Source: Aquipseudomonas alcaligenes (GTDB taxonomy: Bacteria > Pseudomonadota > Gammaproteobacteria > Pseudomonadales > Pseudomonadaceae). From it: a stretch of DNA of 64,000 bases. Numbering within the stretch: the stretch's first letter is position 1; each line of letters begins with the position of its first letter. The notes beneath the pieces were generated by a model. The model searched no databases. It was not told the DNA's origin and saw nothing but the letters and a program-made list of their open reading frames with translations. The DNA is taken from assembly GCF_003205495.1 (NCBI RefSeq), contig NZ_QJRX01000005.1, positions 62,001 to 126,000 of the forward strand, given 5' to 3'. Position numbers and translations under genes: made by a program. Below, in pieces: positions 47,230-63,281 of this stretch.

Positions 47230-49083
47230 TCAGAAACGCTCGATGTCGGCCTGTTCCTTGAGTTGCTCGCGGTAGGCGGCGAAATCCTGCTGGCCCGCGC
47301 GCGAGGCGAGGAAGCGACGGTAGCTGGTCTTCTCCTCGGCACTCAGCTCGGCCTTGGCCTGACCGACACCATCCAGGCGCAGTACCACGTAGTCGCCATT
47401 GTTCAGCGTCACGCCGGCATAGCTGGGCTTGCCATCGGCCGGCTTGGCCATGCGGAACAGCGCCTGCAGCACCACGGGCTCGACACCCTCCTGGCTGCGG
47501 GTGGCGGCTTCCACCACCTTCCACTCCTTGCCACTGGCGCCACCTTCACGCAGCTGGGCCAGCAGGGCCTCGCCCTCGGCCTTGGCCGCCTCGCCAGCCT
47601 TCTTGCGCGCCAGGGTGTCGCGGATGCCCGCGGCAACCGTCTCCAGCGGCAGCAGCGTCGGCTTCTTGTGCTCCTTCACGCGCAGCACCAGGGTAGTGTC
47701 CGGATCCAGCTCGATGGCGCCGCTGTTGGCGCCGTCTTCCAGCACCTCGGGGCTGAACGCGGCCTGTACCACCTGGCGATTGGCAGCCACACCCTCGCCG
47801 CCCTCGCGGCCGAAGGCGCCGCTGGTCTGCACCTGCAGTCCCAGCTCCTGAGCCGGCTGCGCCAGGTCGGAGGCCTCGAAGCTGGCCTCCTCCAGGTCTT
47901 TGGCCGCCTCGACGAAACGCTGCTCGACCTGCTGCGCCTTGATCTCGCGCTCCAGCTTGGCCTTGAGGCTGTCGAAGCTCGGCACCTCGGGCGCCTGGAC
48001 ATCCAGCAGCTTGATCAGGTGCCAGCCGAACTCGCTGCGTACGGGGGCGGAGACTTCGCCCTTGTTCAGCGCATACAGGGCCTTCTCGAACTCGGGGTCA
48101 TACACGCCGGGGCCGGCGAAGCCCAGATCACCGCCGTTGTCGGCCGAACCCGGGTCCTGGGAGAGCTCCTTGGCCAGTACGGCGAAGTCTTCGCCCGCCT
48201 GCAGGCGCTTGGCGGCCTCTTCCAGCTTGGCCTTGGCCTGCTCGTCGGACTGCTTGTCGTTCACTTCCAGGAGGATGTGCGCCGCGTGGCGCTGTTCGGC
48301 CAGGTTGGCGATTTCCTTCTGGTACAGCGCCTGCAGCTCTTCGTCGCTGGCCTCGGCCTGGGCGAAGAAGGCCTCCTTCTTCAGCTCGACGTACTCGATC
48401 ACCACCTGCTCGACGCTCATGAACTGATCGGCATGCTCGTCGTAGTAGGCCTTGACCTCTTCGTCCGTCAGCTCGATGGCCTGGCTGTCGGCCGGCAGGG
48501 TCAGGCTGGCGAAGTCGCGGGTCTGCTTGTCCAGACGGACGAAGGCGTCCAGCTCGGCGTCGGTGACGAAGTTGCTGCCGGCCAGGGCAGCCTGCAGCTG
48601 GCTGATCAGCACGTCCTGCTTGAGGCGCTCGCGGAACTGCATGCGGGTGAATCCCTGCTGCTGCAGGACCTGATCGAAGCGCGCGGCATCGAACTTGCCC
48701 TCCACCTGGAACACCGGCAGCTGGACGATCATCTGGTCCAGTGCGGCATCGGAGACGGCCATGCCGGCGTCCTTGGCGCCCTGCAGCAGCAGGGTGCGCT
48801 CGACCAGGCTGTCCAGCGCGGCATTACGCAGCAGCTTGTCGTCCAGCAGGGAAGCGTCGAAGTCCTTGCCGAACTGCTGGATCAGCTGGCGGCGCTGCAT
48901 ATCCACCGCGGCGTTGAGGCTGTCCAGGGTGATTTCCTCGCCGTTGACCTCGGCGGCATTACGACTGTTACTGGTGGACTGGACGATGGCATCGAAGCCG
49001 GTGAAGGCCATCAGCATGACGATCAAACCGATGATGGTCTTGGCAATCCAGCCCTGGGAGTTATCCCTGATGTTCTGCAGCAT
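47230..49083 (-). CDS. ppiD: Periplasmic folding chaperone PpiD (SurA_N / parvulin)
   Basis: Assists folding of secreted and outer-membrane proteins near the Sec translocon. The 617-residue protein is anchored by one N-terminal helix (about residues 13-33, TIIGLIVMLMAFTGFDAIV), followed by a SurA-like chaperone region and one parvulin domain (about 265-360, RHAAHILLEV...GWHLIKLLDV). The ATG at 49083 has GGGGGAAG upstream; the longer frame is not supported. hupB lies upstream with its own terminator. Confidence 0.94.
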   Translation of the reverse strand: MLQNIRDNSQGWIAKTIIGLIVMLMAFTGFDAIVQSTSNSRNAAEVNGEEITLDSLNAAVDMQRRQLIQQFGKDFDASLLDDKLLRNAALDSLVERTLLLQGAKDAGMAVSDAALDQMIVQLPVFQVEGKFDAARFDQVLQQQGFTRMQFRERLKQDVLISQLQAALAGSNFVTDAELDAFVRLDKQTRDFASLTLPADSQAIELTDEEVKAYYDEHADQFMSVEQVVIEYVELKKEAFFAQAEASDEELQALYQKEIANLAEQRHAAHILLEVNDKQSDEQAKAKLEEAAKRLQAGEDFAVLAKELSQDPGSADNGGDLGFAGPGVYDPEFEKALYALNKGEVSAPVRSEFGWHLIKLLDVQAPEVPSFDSLKAKLEREIKAQQVEQRFVEAAKDLEEASFEASDLAQPAQELGLQVQTSGAFGREGGEGVAANRQVVQAAFSPEVLEDGANSGAIELDPDTTLVLRVKEHKKPTLLPLETVAAGIRDTLARKKAGEAAKAEGEALLAQLREGGASGKEWKVVEAATRSQEGVEPVVLQALFRMAKPADGKPSYAGVTLNNGDYVVLRLDGVGQAKAELSAEEKTSYRRFLASRAGQQDFAAYREQLKEQADIERF

Positions 49084-49142
49084 GCTTCCCCCGAAACGGC
49101 TGCACTGAACAAGCAGCCATGCAGCGTGGGTTTTGAATCTGG

Positions 49143-49174
49143 ATAAAAGAAAGGCGCATCCGAGGATGCGCCTT
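49143..49174 (-). terminator. Rho-independent terminator after hupB
   Basis: On the minus strand an 11-bp stem AAGGCGCATCC / GGATGCGCCTT is followed by a T-rich TTCTTTT. It lies about 85 nt beyond the hupB stop and before ppiD. Confidence 0.88.
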
Positions 49175-49258
49175 CTCATAACTGATGGAGCGGATGGGAC
49201 TCCGCTCCGTACCAGGTCAGGCTAGCCTGGCCTGGCGGGGCAAAGGCCAGAGAGACGC

Positions 49259-49531
49259 TTAGTTGACGGCGTCTTTCAGAGCTTTACCCGCCTTGAAGCC
49301 CGGGATCTTGGCAGCGGCGATCTTGATCGGCTTGCCGGTCTGCGGGTTGCGGCCGGTACGGGCAGCGCGCTCTTTGACAGCGAAAGTACCGAAGCCAACC
49401 AGCACCACGGAGTCACCAGCCTTCAGAGCGCCAGTGACGGATTCGATCACTGCGTCCAGCGCGCGGCCAGCGACAGCTTTCGGGATATCAGCGGATGCGG
49501 CGATGGCATCAATCAGTTCCGACTTGTTCAC
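49259..49531 (-). CDS. hupB: DNA-binding protein HU-beta
   Basis: Nucleoid-associated protein that bends and compacts DNA. The 90-residue sequence is a complete [13 protein letters not shown] start, [24 protein letters not shown]-binding arm region and [11 protein letters not shown] end. It has its own strong promoter just after lon and its own terminator, so it can be expressed far above its neighbours. Confidence 0.97.
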   Translation of the reverse strand: MNKSELIDAIAASADIPKAVAGRALDAVIESVTGALKAGDSVVLVGFGTFAVKERAARTGRNPQTGKPIKIAAAKIPGFKAGKALKDAVN

Positions 49532-49624
49532 TCTTAAGTCCCCTTATTTCTGTTGAGTTTGTTTCTTAGTTGTTTGGCGTAAGCAAAGCGGGTGCTGAAA
49601 GACCTGCCGACACATAGGAGCCGC

Positions 49625-49654
49625 TTTATAACAAGGGCTCGAAAATAGTGTCAA
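49625..49654 (-). promoter_or_regulatory. Strong sigma-70 promoter of hupB
   Basis: A perfect TTGACA (-35) and TATAAA (-10) are separated by 18 nt, about 95 nt before the hupB start and 14 nt beyond the lon stop. Confidence 0.75.
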
Positions 49655-49667
49655 GGAAGCCTTCCGG

Positions 49668-52064
49668 CTAATGCGTGCTGATTCGCTCCTTGGAATCAGT
49701 CTCGCGCGTGTCATCCTTTGCAACCATCTCGGGAGCCGCATCGGGCAAGGGCTCCGGGGCGTATTGCAGCGCAATTTGCAGGACCTCGTCAATCCATTTA
49801 ACCGGCTTAATGGTCAGGTCTTGCTTAATATTTTCCGGAATTTCCTTGAGATCGCGGACATTCTCTTCCGGAATGATCACGGTCTTGATTCCACCCCGGT
49901 GGGCCGCCAGGAGTTTTTCCTTTAGCCCGCCGATGGCCAGCACCTGGCCGCGCAGGGTGATCTCGCCGGTCATGGCCACATCGGCCCGCACCGGAATCTG
50001 CGTCAGGGCCGAAACCAGCGCGGTGCACAGACCGATACCGGCACTCGGACCATCCTTCGGTGTGGCGCCCTCCGGCATGTGGATGTGCACGTCACGCTTC
50101 TCGTGGAAGTCCGGGGCGATGCCCAGGCTCTTGGCCCGGCTGCGTACCACGGTCAGCGCCGCGGTCATGGACTCGGCCATCACGTCGCCGAGCGAGCCGG
50201 TCTTGATCAGCTGCCCCTTGCCCGGCACCACGGCCGTCTCGATGGTCAGCAGCTCGCCGCCCACCTGGGTCCAGGCCAGGCCGGTGACCTGGCCGATCTG
50301 ATCCTGCTGCTCGGCCAGGCCGAAGCGATAGCGCCGCACGCCCAGGTAGTGCTCCAGCGACTCGGCATCCACCAGCACCTTGATGCGCTTGTCCCTGGCA
50401 TGCTCCTTGACCACCTTGCGGCAAACCTTGGAAATCTGCCGTTCCAGGCTGCGCACGCCGGCCTCGCGGGTGTAGTAGCGGATGATGTCGCGGATCGCCG
50501 CGTCATCGAACTCCAGCTCACCCTTCTTCAGACCGTTGGCCTGCACCTGCTTGGGCGTGAGGTACTTGATGGCGATGTTGACCTTCTCGTCCTCGGTGTA
50601 ACCGGGCAGGCGGATGACCTCCATACGATCCAGCAGCGGGCCGGGGATGTTCATCGAGTTGGCGGTGCAGATGAACATCACGTCCGAGAGGTCGTAGTCG
50701 ACTTCCAGGTAATGGTCGTTGAAATTGTGGTTCTGCTCCGGATCCAGCACCTCGAGCAGCGCCGAGGCGGGGTCACCGCGCATGTCGCTGCCCATCTTGT
50801 CGATCTCGTCGAGCAGGAACAGCGGGTTGCGCACGCCGACCTTGGTCAGCTTCTGGATCAGCCGACCCGGCATGGAGCCGATGTAGGTGCGGCGATGGCC
50901 ACGGATCTCGGCCTCGTCACGCACGCCGCCCAAGGCCATGCGCACGAACTTGCGGTTGGTGGCGCGGGCGATGGACTCGGCGAGCGAGGTCTTGCCCACG
51001 CCGGGCGGACCGACCAGGCACAGCACCGGGCCCTTGAGCTTCTTCACCCGCTTCTGCACGGCGAGGTACTCGAGGATGCGCTCCTTGACCTCTTCCAGGC
51101 CGAAATGGTCAGCCTCGAGGATATCCTCGGCCTTGGCCAGGTCCAGGCGCACCTTGCTCTCGGTCTTCCACGGCACGTTGGTCAGCCAGTCGATGTAGGA
51201 ACGCACCACGGTGGCCTCGGCCGACATCGGCGACATCTGCTTGAGCTTGTTCAGCTCGGCATTGGCCTTGGCGTGGGCTTCCTTGGTCAGGCCGGCGTTC
51301 TCGATGCGCTTCTTCAGCTCGTCGATCTCGTTGTGGCCCTCGTCGATGTCGCCCAGCTCCTTCTGAATGGCCTTCATCTGCTCATTCAGGTAGTACTCGC
51401 GCTGGCTGCGCTCCATCTGCTTCTTGACCCTCCCACGGATGCGCTTCTCGACCTGCAGCAGGTCGATCTCGGCATCCAGCAGGGCCAGCACGTGCTCGAC
51501 CCGCTCGGCCAGGTTGGTGATCTCGAGGATTTCCTGCTTCTGCTCGATCTTCAGCACCATGTGCGCGGCCATGGTGTCGACCAGGCGCGCCGGGTCATCG
51601 ATGCTGTTGAGCGAGGACAGCACTTCGGCCGGCACCTTCTTGCCCAGCTGCACGTACTGCTCGAACTGGCTGAGCAGGCTGCGGGTGAAGACCTCGGACT
51701 CGCGCTCGGCGACTTCGCTCTCGTCGAGCAGCTGCACCTCGGCACGGCAGTGGCCGTCCACCTCGATGAACTTCTGGATGGCGCCACGCTGCTCGCCCTC
51801 GACCAGCACCTTGACGGTGCCATCCGGCAGCTTGAGCAACTGCAGCACAGTGGCCACGGTCCCCATGCGGTACAGCGCGTCCTCACCCGGGTCATCGTCT
51901 GCCGGGTTGCGCTGCGCCAGCAGGAGAATCTGCTTGTCGCCGGTCATCGCGGCCTCCAGGGCCTCGATGGACTTCTCGCGGCCGACGAACAGCGGGATGA
52001 CCATGTGCGGATAGACCACGACATCACGCAGCGGCAAGAGAGGCAATTCGATGGTTGTCTTCAT
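49668..52064 (-). CDS. lon: ATP-dependent protease Lon
   Basis: Degrades misfolded and regulatory proteins in the cytosol. The 798-residue protein has the N-terminal LON substrate domain, a long coiled-coil region, the AAA+ module with Walker [10 protein letters not shown] (about residue 356) and the Ser-Lys protease with the catalytic serine in [10 protein letters not shown] (about 680). The length is typical. It has a sigma-32-type promoter. Confidence 0.97.
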   Translation of the reverse strand: MKTTIELPLLPLRDVVVYPHMVIPLFVGREKSIEALEAAMTGDKQILLLAQRNPADDDPGEDALYRMGTVATVLQLLKLPDGTVKVLVEGEQRGAIQKFIEVDGHCRAEVQLLDESEVAERESEVFTRSLLSQFEQYVQLGKKVPAEVLSSLNSIDDPARLVDTMAAHMVLKIEQKQEILEITNLAERVEHVLALLDAEIDLLQVEKRIRGRVKKQMERSQREYYLNEQMKAIQKELGDIDEGHNEIDELKKRIENAGLTKEAHAKANAELNKLKQMSPMSAEATVVRSYIDWLTNVPWKTESKVRLDLAKAEDILEADHFGLEEVKERILEYLAVQKRVKKLKGPVLCLVGPPGVGKTSLAESIARATNRKFVRMALGGVRDEAEIRGHRRTYIGSMPGRLIQKLTKVGVRNPLFLLDEIDKMGSDMRGDPASALLEVLDPEQNHNFNDHYLEVDYDLSDVMFICTANSMNIPGPLLDRMEVIRLPGYTEDEKVNIAIKYLTPKQVQANGLKKGELEFDDAAIRDIIRYYTREAGVRSLERQISKVCRKVVKEHARDKRIKVLVDAESLEHYLGVRRYRFGLAEQQDQIGQVTGLAWTQVGGELLTIETAVVPGKGQLIKTGSLGDVMAESMTAALTVVRSRAKSLGIAPDFHEKRDVHIHMPEGATPKDGPSAGIGLCTALVSALTQIPVRADVAMTGEITLRGQVLAIGGLKEKLLAAHRGGIKTVIIPEENVRDLKEIPENIKQDLTIKPVKWIDEVLQIALQYAPEPLPDAAPEMVAKDDTRETDSKERISTH

Positions 52065-52122
52065 GATTTCAGCTCTACGGCGGCCATTCGGCCGTAAACG
52101 GACGGGAGTACCCTTGGCCCTA

Positions 52123-52151
52123 AGATGGGGCCACCCCCGGGAAAAAACAAG
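52123..52151 (-). promoter_or_regulatory. Sigma-32 heat-shock promoter of lon
   Basis: On the minus strand a CTTGTTT -35 is followed after 14 nt by CCCCATCT, an exact match to the CCCCATnT -10 of RpoH promoters. It lies about 60 nt before the lon ATG. Lon is a classical heat-shock gene, so this fits known biology. Confidence 0.8.
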
Positions 52152-52168
52152 CGAGAAAGGCGCAAAAG

Positions 52169-52192
52169 CAAAGGGCCCCGGAGGGCCCTTTG
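52169..52192 (-). terminator. Rho-independent terminator after clpX
   Basis: A perfect 10-bp stem CAAAGGGCCC / GGGCCCTTTG with loop CGGA (plus strand) lies 19 nt beyond the clpX stop; on the minus strand the tail reads CTTTTGC. It separates clpX from the lon promoter. Confidence 0.85.
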
Positions 52193-52211
52193 TTTCAGCG
52201 GCTTGCAGACA

Positions 52212-53492
<1,281 letters not shown>

Positions 53493-53563
53493 TAGATCGA
53501 TCCAATACGGTAGGCATGAAACACAAGATGAAGGCAATTGCGGGCATTTTCAACCCTGCGGGA

Positions 53564-53583
53564 CGGCCGGGCGAGCCCGGCCG
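53564..53583 (-). other. Intercistronic hairpin between clpP and clpX
   Basis: CGGCCGGGC-GA-GCCCGGCCG is a perfect 9-bp inverted repeat just after the clpP stop. No T-run follows it on the minus strand, so it is more likely an RNA-processing or stability element than a terminator. Confidence 0.6.
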
Positions 53584-53601
53584 CTGCGCTGAAGCGGGGG
53601 A

Positions 53602-54237
53602 TCAGACGGGGCGCTTGTCCAGAACCTTGTCGATGAGGCCGTACTTGACCGCCTCTTCGCCGCTCATGAAGTTGTCGCGGTCGGTGTCCTTGGCGATCAC
53701 GTCGATCGGCTGCTTGCAGTGATCGGCGAGGATCTTGTTCAGGCGCTCGCGGATGGTGAGGATCTCGCGGGCATGGATCTCGATGTCCGAGGCCTGGCCC
53801 TGGAAGCCGCCCAGCGGCTGGTGGATCATCATGCGCGAGTGCGGCAGGCAGTAGCGCTTGCCGGCGGCGCCGCCAGCCAGCAGCAGCGCGCCCATGCTGC
53901 AGGCCTGGCCGATGCAGATGGTGGACACGTCGGGCTTTATGAACTGCATGGTGTCGTAGATCGACATGCCGGCGGTCACCGAGCCACCCGGCGAGTTGAT
54001 GTACAGGTGGATGTCCTTGTCCGGGTTCTCGGCCTCGAGGAACAGCAGCTGGGCCACCACCAGGTTGGCCATGTAGTCCTCGACCGGACCGACCAGGAAG
54101 ATCACCCGCTCCTTCAACAGGCGCGAATAGATGTCGTAGGCACGCTCGCCACGGGCGGACTGCTCGATCACCATTGGCACGAGGCCGCCGGCGGCTTGGA
54201 TGTCAGGCATGGTGTTGATGAAAGAGTTATGCGACAT
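53602..54237 (-). CDS. clpP: ATP-dependent Clp protease proteolytic subunit
   Basis: Forms the tetradecameric protease chamber used by ClpX and ClpA. The 211-residue protein has the catalytic triad S114 ([10 protein letters not shown]), H139 (RMMIHQP) and D188 (DTDRDN). The N-terminal about 14 residues are the usual propeptide. GGGAGAG lies upstream of the ATG at 54237. It is downstream of tig and upstream of clpX. Confidence 0.97.
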   Translation of the reverse strand: MSHNSFINTMPDIQAAGGLVPMVIEQSARGERAYDIYSRLLKERVIFLVGPVEDYMANLVVAQLLFLEAENPDKDIHLYINSPGGSVTAGMSIYDTMQFIKPDVSTICIGQACSMGALLLAGGAAGKRYCLPHSRMMIHQPLGGFQGQASDIEIHAREILTIRERLNKILADHCKQPIDVIAKDTDRDNFMSGEEAVKYGLIDKVLDKRPV

Positions 54238-54278
54238 GTCTAGCGATCTCTCCCTAATAGTCATGTCTCTAAAGACGC

Positions 54279-54304
54279 ATAAGCCAGCACGAAGGCTGGC
54301 TTAT
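54279..54304 (-). terminator. Hairpin terminator between tig and clpP
   Basis: A perfect 10-bp stem ATAAGCCAGC / GCTGGCTTAT with a 6-nt loop lies 25 nt past the tig stop. The tail is only moderately T-rich, so some read-through into clpP is likely. Confidence 0.6.
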
Positions 54305-54328
54305 GGTGTGCTCTAACGAGGCGAGGGA

Positions 54329-55639
54329 TCAGGCAGCTTGCGGGGCTTCCGCCGGCTTGACCGCTTCTTCGTAGGAGACCGCTTTATCGGTCACTTTGGC
54401 CTTCTGCAGGACAGTATCTACAACTTGTTCTTCCAGTACAACCGAACGCACTTCGTTCAGCTGCTGGTCGTTCTTGTAGTACCAGGCCACGACCTGCTGC
54501 GGCTCCTGGTAGGCGGAAGCCATTTCCTCGATCAGCTCGCGCACACGGGCCTCGTCGGCCTTCAGCTCGCCCTGCTTGACCACTTCGGCGACGATCAGAC
54601 CCAGCACCACGCGACGCTTGGCCTGCTCCTCGAACAGCTCGGCCGGCAGCTGGTCCGGCTTGATGTTGCCACCGAACTGCTGGACGGCCTGCACGCGCAG
54701 ACGGTTCACTTCGTTGCCGATCAGGGCCTTCGGTACTTCCACCGGGTTGGCGGCCAGCAGGCCTTCCATCACCTGGTTCTTCACCTTGGACTTGATGGCC
54801 TGGCGCAGTTCGCGCTCCATGTTCTTGCGTACTTCGGCACGGAAGCCTTCCAAACCGCCTTCCTTCACGCCGAACAGGGCGAAGAAGTCGTCATTCAGCT
54901 CCGGCAGCTGCGGCGCGGAGACACTGTTGACGGTCACGGTGAACTCGGCGGTCTTACCGGCCAGGTCGAGGTTCTGGTAGTCGGCCGGGAAGGTCGGGTT
55001 GATCACGCGCTCTTCGCCGGTCTTGACGCCAACCAGGGCCTCTTCGAAGCCCGGAATCATGCGACCGGAGCCCAGGACCAGCGGGGTGCCCTTGGCACTG
55101 CCGCCGGCGAAGGCCTCGCCGTCGATCTTGCCGACGAAATCGATGTTCAGCTGGTCGCCATTCTCGGCAGCACGCTCGACGGTCTCGAAACGGGTGTTCT
55201 GCTTGCGCAGGATTTCCAGCATGTTGTCGACGTCAGCGTCGGTCACCTCGGCCTGCAGGCGCTCGACGGCGATGCCGTCGAAGCCGGCCAGCTTGATTTC
55301 CGGGAACACTTCGAAGGTGGCGACGTACTCGAGGTCCTTGCCCTTCTCGAACACTTTCGGCTCGACTGCCGGAGCACCGGCCGGGTTCAGCTTCTGCTCG
55401 ACGATGGCCTCGTAGAAGGTGGCCTGGATCAGGTCGCCCAGAGCTTCCTGGCGCGCGGAGTCTTCGTAGCGCTGACGGATCACGTTCATCGGCACCTTGC
55501 CGGGACGGAAGCCAGGCACCTTGGCGCGGCGGGCAGTCTGCTGCAGGCGCTTGGTCACTTCGGTCTCGATGCGCTCGGCCGGCACGCCGATGGTCATGCG
55601 GCGCTCGAGAGCGGAGGTGCTTTCAACAGAAACTTGCAT
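54329..55639 (-). CDS. tig: Trigger factor
   Basis: Ribosome-bound chaperone that shields nascent chains. The 436-residue protein has the ribosome-docking signature [10 protein letters not shown] (about residues 42-51), the FKBP-type isomerase domain (about 150-245, [16 protein letters not shown]) and the helical C-terminal cradle. The ATG at 55639 is preceded by GAGGAA. It leads the tig-clpP-clpX group. Confidence 0.97.
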   Translation of the reverse strand: MQVSVESTSALERRMTIGVPAERIETEVTKRLQQTARRAKVPGFRPGKVPMNVIRQRYEDSARQEALGDLIQATFYEAIVEQKLNPAGAPAVEPKVFEKGKDLEYVATFEVFPEIKLAGFDGIAVERLQAEVTDADVDNMLEILRKQNTRFETVERAAENGDQLNIDFVGKIDGEAFAGGSAKGTPLVLGSGRMIPGFEEALVGVKTGEERVINPTFPADYQNLDLAGKTAEFTVTVNSVSAPQLPELNDDFFALFGVKEGGLEGFRAEVRKNMERELRQAIKSKVKNQVMEGLLAANPVEVPKALIGNEVNRLRVQAVQQFGGNIKPDQLPAELFEEQAKRRVVLGLIVAEVVKQGELKADEARVRELIEEMASAYQEPQQVVAWYYKNDQQLNEVRSVVLEEQVVDTVLQKAKVTDKAVSYEEAVKPAEAPQAA

Positions 55640-55699
55640 GGATATTCCTCGTTGCACAGACATAAGCCGGCGTTCCGGCCCCAGAATCGAAAGGCAAGC

Positions 55700-55728
55700 A
55701 TTCTAGTGGCTCGAATTACAGAAGTCAC
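55700..55728 (-). promoter_or_regulatory. Putative sigma-70 promoter of tig
   Basis: On the minus strand GTGACT and TAGAAT are spaced by exactly 17 nt, about 60 nt upstream of the tig ATG. Confidence 0.5.
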
Positions 55729-55783
55729 CTGCACAAAACGAGCAAGAAACGGCGGAATATATAAGGAGGGATTACAAGAGAGA

Positions 55784-55868
55784 TGGTGCGGACGGAGAGA
55801 CTCGAACTCTCACACCTTGCGGCGCCAGAACCTAAATCTGGTGTGTCTACCAATTTCACCACGTCCGC
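55784..55868 (-). tRNA. tRNA-Leu (UAG anticodon)
   Basis: An 85-nt class II tRNA with encoded CCA. The acceptor stem is GCGGACG / CGTCCGC, the anticodon stem CCAGA / TCTGG encloses TTTAGGT giving anticodon TAG, a long variable arm follows, and the T-loop is GTTCGAGTC. It is last in a three-tRNA run. Confidence 0.96.
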
Positions 55869-55923
55869 GTGGTAACGCTTGAAACGAAAACGCCAGGCTT
55901 TTGGCCTGGCGCTTTCTCGAATA

Positions 55924-56000
55924 TGGGGTGGACGATGGGAATCGAACCCACGACACCAGGAGCCACAATCCTGTGCTCTACCAACTGAGCTACGCCCACC
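55924..56000 (-). tRNA. tRNA-His (GUG anticodon)
   Basis: 77 nt including the encoded G at position -1 and CCA. The anticodon stem CAGGA / TCCTG encloses TTGTGGC, giving GTG. The D-arm GCTCAGTTGGTAGAGC and T-loop GTTCGATTC are regular. Confidence 0.96.
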
Positions 56001-56030
56001 ATATTGCGCTGCTTGTGCCTGAGCCGCCAA

Positions 56031-56107
56031 TGGCGCACCCGGCAGGACTCGAACCTGCGACCATCCGCTTAGAAGGCGGATGCTCTATCCAGCTGAGCTA
56101 CGGGCGC
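56031..56107 (-). tRNA. tRNA-Arg (UCU anticodon)
   Basis: 77 nt with encoded CCA. The anticodon loop CTTCTAA gives TCT, and the T-loop is GTTCGAGTC. It is first in the Arg-His-Leu run, the same order as the E. coli argX-hisR-leuT operon. Confidence 0.96.
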
Positions 56108-56205
56108 TTAATCATCTGCGGAACAGACTTTAAAGCTACAGCTCCAGCCGCTTCCGGCTGTTGCCATCTTACCCAGCGGCTGGCTGTGCTCGACAAGCGG
56201 GGCGA

Positions 56206-56234
56206 ATCTTATAGAGGCCGCCTCGCAGCGTCAA
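56206..56234 (-). promoter_or_regulatory. Promoter of the tRNA operon with GC-rich discriminator
   Basis: On the minus strand TTGACG precedes TATAAG (15 nt) or TAAGAT (17 nt). The segment after the -10 is TTCGCCCCGC, a GC-rich discriminator typical of stable-RNA promoters under stringent control. It lies about 100 nt before tRNA-Arg. Confidence 0.6.
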
Positions 56235-56366
56235 CACGAGAATGAAAAAAATCCTGCTGGGAAAAGGAGTTACGGGAACAGGGGGCGCATGCGCCTTTGC
56301 CCGACCGGGCTGCCGTGCGAGAATGCGCGATCTTTTTTCACTCTTCGCCATGGTTAAGCAAGCGTC

Positions 56367-57221
56367 ATGACCGCACAACTGATCGACGGCAAAGCCATTG
56401 CCGCCAACCTCCGCCTGGATATCGCCAAACGCGTCGCCGAGCGCCGCCAGCAGGGCTTGCGCGCCCCCGGCCTGGCCGTGATCCTGGTCGGCAGCGACCC
56501 GGCTTCCCAGGTATACGTCTCGCACAAGCGCAAGGACTGCGAGGAAGTCGGCTTCGTTTCCGTGGCCCATGACCTGCCCGCCAGCACCAGCCAGGGCGAA
56601 CTGCTGTCGCTGATCGACCAGCTCAACCGCGACAACGCCATCGACGGCATCCTGGTGCAGCTGCCCCTGCCCGCCCACCTGGACGCCTCGCAGCTGCTCG
56701 AGCGCATCAACCCGGACAAGGACGTCGACGGCTTCCACCCGTTCAACGTCGGCCGCCTGTCCCAGCGCATGCCGCTGCTGCGCCCCTGCACGCCGAAGGG
56801 CATCATGACCCTGCTGGAAAGCACCGGCATCGACCTGCATGGCCAGCACGCCGTGGTCGTGGGCGCGTCCAACATCGTCGGCCGCCCGATGGCGCTGGAG
56901 CTGCTGCTGGCCGGCTGCACCGTCACCGTCACCCACCGCTTCACCAAGGATCTGCCGGGCCACCTGGCCCAGGCCGACATCGTGGTGGTGGCCGCCGGCA
57001 AACCGGGCCTGGTCAAGGGAGAGTGGATCAAGCAAGGCGCCATCGTCATCGACGTCGGCATCAACCGCCAGGCCGACGGCAAGCTGGTCGGCGACGTGGA
57101 GTTCGACGTCGCCGTCGAGCGCGCCGGCTGGATCACCCCGGTGCCGGGCGGCGTCGGCCCGATGACCCGCGCTTGCCTGCTAGAGAACACCCTGTACGCC
57201 GCGGAACACCTGCACGCGTAA
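56367..57221 (+). CDS. folD: Methylenetetrahydrofolate dehydrogenase/cyclohydrolase FolD
   Basis: Bifunctional enzyme that interconverts 5,10-methylene- and 10-formyl-tetrahydrofolate. The 284-residue protein has the catalytic [13 protein letters not shown] segment (Lys in KRK), the [10 protein letters not shown] and [11 protein letters not shown] signatures, and the NADP site [16 protein letters not shown]. Full length. It is divergent from the tRNA operon and ends at a terminator. Confidence 0.97.
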   Translation: MTAQLIDGKAIAANLRLDIAKRVAERRQQGLRAPGLAVILVGSDPASQVYVSHKRKDCEEVGFVSVAHDLPASTSQGELLSLIDQLNRDNAIDGILVQLPLPAHLDASQLLERINPDKDVDGFHPFNVGRLSQRMPLLRPCTPKGIMTLLESTGIDLHGQHAVVVGASNIVGRPMALELLLAGCTVTVTHRFTKDLPGHLAQADIVVVAAGKPGLVKGEWIKQGAIVIDVGINRQADGKLVGDVEFDVAVERAGWITPVPGGVGPMTRACLLENTLYAAEHLHA

Positions 57222-57236
57222 GCGCTCCGGCCATGA

Positions 57237-57262
57237 AAAACGGCGCCCGCGGGCGCCGTTTT
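57237..57262. terminator. Bidirectional terminator between folD and the ABC operon
   Basis: AAAA, an 18-bp palindromic core CGGCGCCCGCGGGCGCCG, then TTTT, between the stops of two convergent transcripts. Confidence 0.9.
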
Positions 57263-57279
57263 CGTTTCCACCGCAGGCC

Positions 57280-59019
<1,740 letters not shown>

Positions 59020-59047
59020 AGACTCCTCCTTGCTTGAATAGAAAAGC

Positions 59048-59071
59048 GACCGGGACGACAGGCCGCCGGTC
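59048..59071 (-). other. Intercistronic hairpin before the binding-protein gene
   Basis: On the minus strand GACCGG and CCGGTC pair, followed by CTTTTCTATTC, between the DUF2160 stop and the binding-protein start. It could attenuate transcription or protect RNA, allowing different expression of the flanking genes. Confidence 0.35.
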
Positions 59072-59342
59072 AGCCCCAACGCATCACCACCAGTAACCAC
59101 ACGACGGACAGCGCCGAGGCTATCCAGGTGCTCCAGTCGGTTGCGCCCACCACCAGTAAGTGCAGGTAGGCGCTGCCGAGCAAACCGATGAACAGCCGGT
59201 CGCCACGGGTGGTGGCGATCGGCAGAAAGCCCCTGCGCTCGACGCAGGGCGAGCGGATTTCCCATACCGTCATGGCCACCAGCAGCAGCGCGATGCCGCC
59301 GAAGAAGGCCGCCGTGACCGGTGTCCAGGCCATCCATTCCAT
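59070..59342 (-). CDS. DUF2160 family small membrane protein
   Basis: A 90-residue protein with about three transmembrane helices (roughly residues 10-27, 50-66 and 70-87). DUF2160 proteins are found almost only inside this type of ABC operon, between the second permease and the binding protein, as here. The function is unknown; an accessory subunit of the permease is the obvious guess. It begins 10 nt after the permease stop. Confidence 0.85.
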   Translation of the reverse strand: MEWMAWTPVTAAFFGGIALLLVAMTVWEIRSPCVERRGFLPIATTRGDRLFIGLLGSAYLHLLVVGATDWSTWIASALSVVWLLVVMRWG

Positions 59343-59352
59343 AGTCGTCTCC

Positions 59353-60153
<801 letters not shown>

Positions 60154-60163
60154 GGCAGGCTCC

Positions 60164-61026
<863 letters not shown>

Positions 61027-61030
<4 letters not shown>

Positions 61031-62124
61031 GCGCGCACCTCCACCAGCACGTCGTCGGCGTAGAGCATCAGCCACTGCGACGGGAAGCCGATGTAGGCCA
61101 CCTTGTGCGGCACCGGCAGGTCCTCCTGCAGGCGCGCCTTGAGGGTCACACCGTCCAGCTCCAGGGTGAGAATCTTGTAGGTGCCCAGGTCCTCGACATG
61201 GCGCACCTCGCCGCGCAGGGCGTCGACGAAGGGCTCGTCGCTGACGTGGACGAATTCCGGACGGATGCCCAGCTTGAGCGGGCGGCCGGCCAGCTCGGCC
61301 AGGCGCTGGCACAGCGCCGGCGCCAGCGGCACGCGGGTCTGGCCGAAGCACACGCCGCCGGCGTAGGGCGTGACCTCGACCAGATTCATCCCGGGGCTGC
61401 CGATAAAGAAGCCGACAAAGGTGTGTTTCGGCCGCTCGAACAGCTCGCGCGGGGTGCCGAACTGGACGATCTGGCCGCCGTACATCACCGCGATCTTGTC
61501 AGCGAAGGTCGAGGCCTCCAGCTGGTCGTGGGTGACGTAGACCATGGTGATGTTGAACTGCTCGTGGATCTGCTTGAGCTTGCGCCGCAGCTTCCACTTC
61601 AGGTGCGGGTCGATCACCGTCAGCGGCTCGTCGAAGAGGATCGCCGACACGTCATCGCGCACCAGACCGCGGCCCATGGAGACCTTCTGCTTCTCGTCGG
61701 CGGTGAGGTTGCGCGCCTTGCGGTGCAGCAGCGGGTGCAGGTCCAGCACCTCGGCTATCTCGTGCACCTTGCTGGTCACCCGGGATTCGGCCAGGCCCTG
61801 GTTGCGCAGCGGGAAGGCCAGGTTGTCGAACACCGTCATGGTGTCGTACACCACCGGGAACTGGAAAACCTGGGCGATGTTGCGCTCCTGCGGCGGCAGG
61901 TCGTTGACCTCGCGCATGTCGAACAGCACCTGCCCCTCCGACGGGCTGAGCAGCCCGGAAATGATGTTGAGCAGGGTCGACTTGCCGCAGCCGGACGGGC
62001 CGAGCAGCGCGTAGGCGCCGCCCTGCTCCCAGACGTGGGTCATCGCGCGGATGGCGTAGTCGTCCGGCCCGCTCGGCTGGGCGCTGTAACTGTGAGCCAG
62101 GTTCTGCAGGCGTATCTCGGCCAT
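61027..62124 (-). CDS. ABC ATPase with degenerate signature motif (GlpT position)
   Basis: A 365-residue MalK-like ATPase with C-terminal TOBE region. Walker A GPSGCGKST (residues 42-50), Walker B AILFDE and the H-loop THDQLEA (H199) are intact. The signature motif, normally LSGGQ, reads LTADEKQ (residues 140-146). Its partner has the opposite pattern, so the two should form a heterodimer with one good and one poor ATP site. It starts 10 nt after the partner gene. Confidence 0.93.
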
Positions 62125-62134
62125 GGTGCGCTCC

Positions 62135-63217
<1,083 letters not shown>

Positions 63218-63281
63218 GGCGTGTCCTTATGATTATTGCGCCCGTCGCCGCGAAGAGCCCTCGCGGTCGACACAGCCATAA

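Noticed and set aside
46555..49146. 863-codon plus-strand open frame over fabI and ppiD
   Set aside because: It crosses a strong terminator and two recognised genes on opposite strands; its composition is that of a shadow frame.
55784..56107. Integration site with an adjacent genomic island at the tRNA cluster
   Set aside because: Both flanks are core genes (tig and folD) in a familiar order, and no tRNA fragment repeat or integrase is present.
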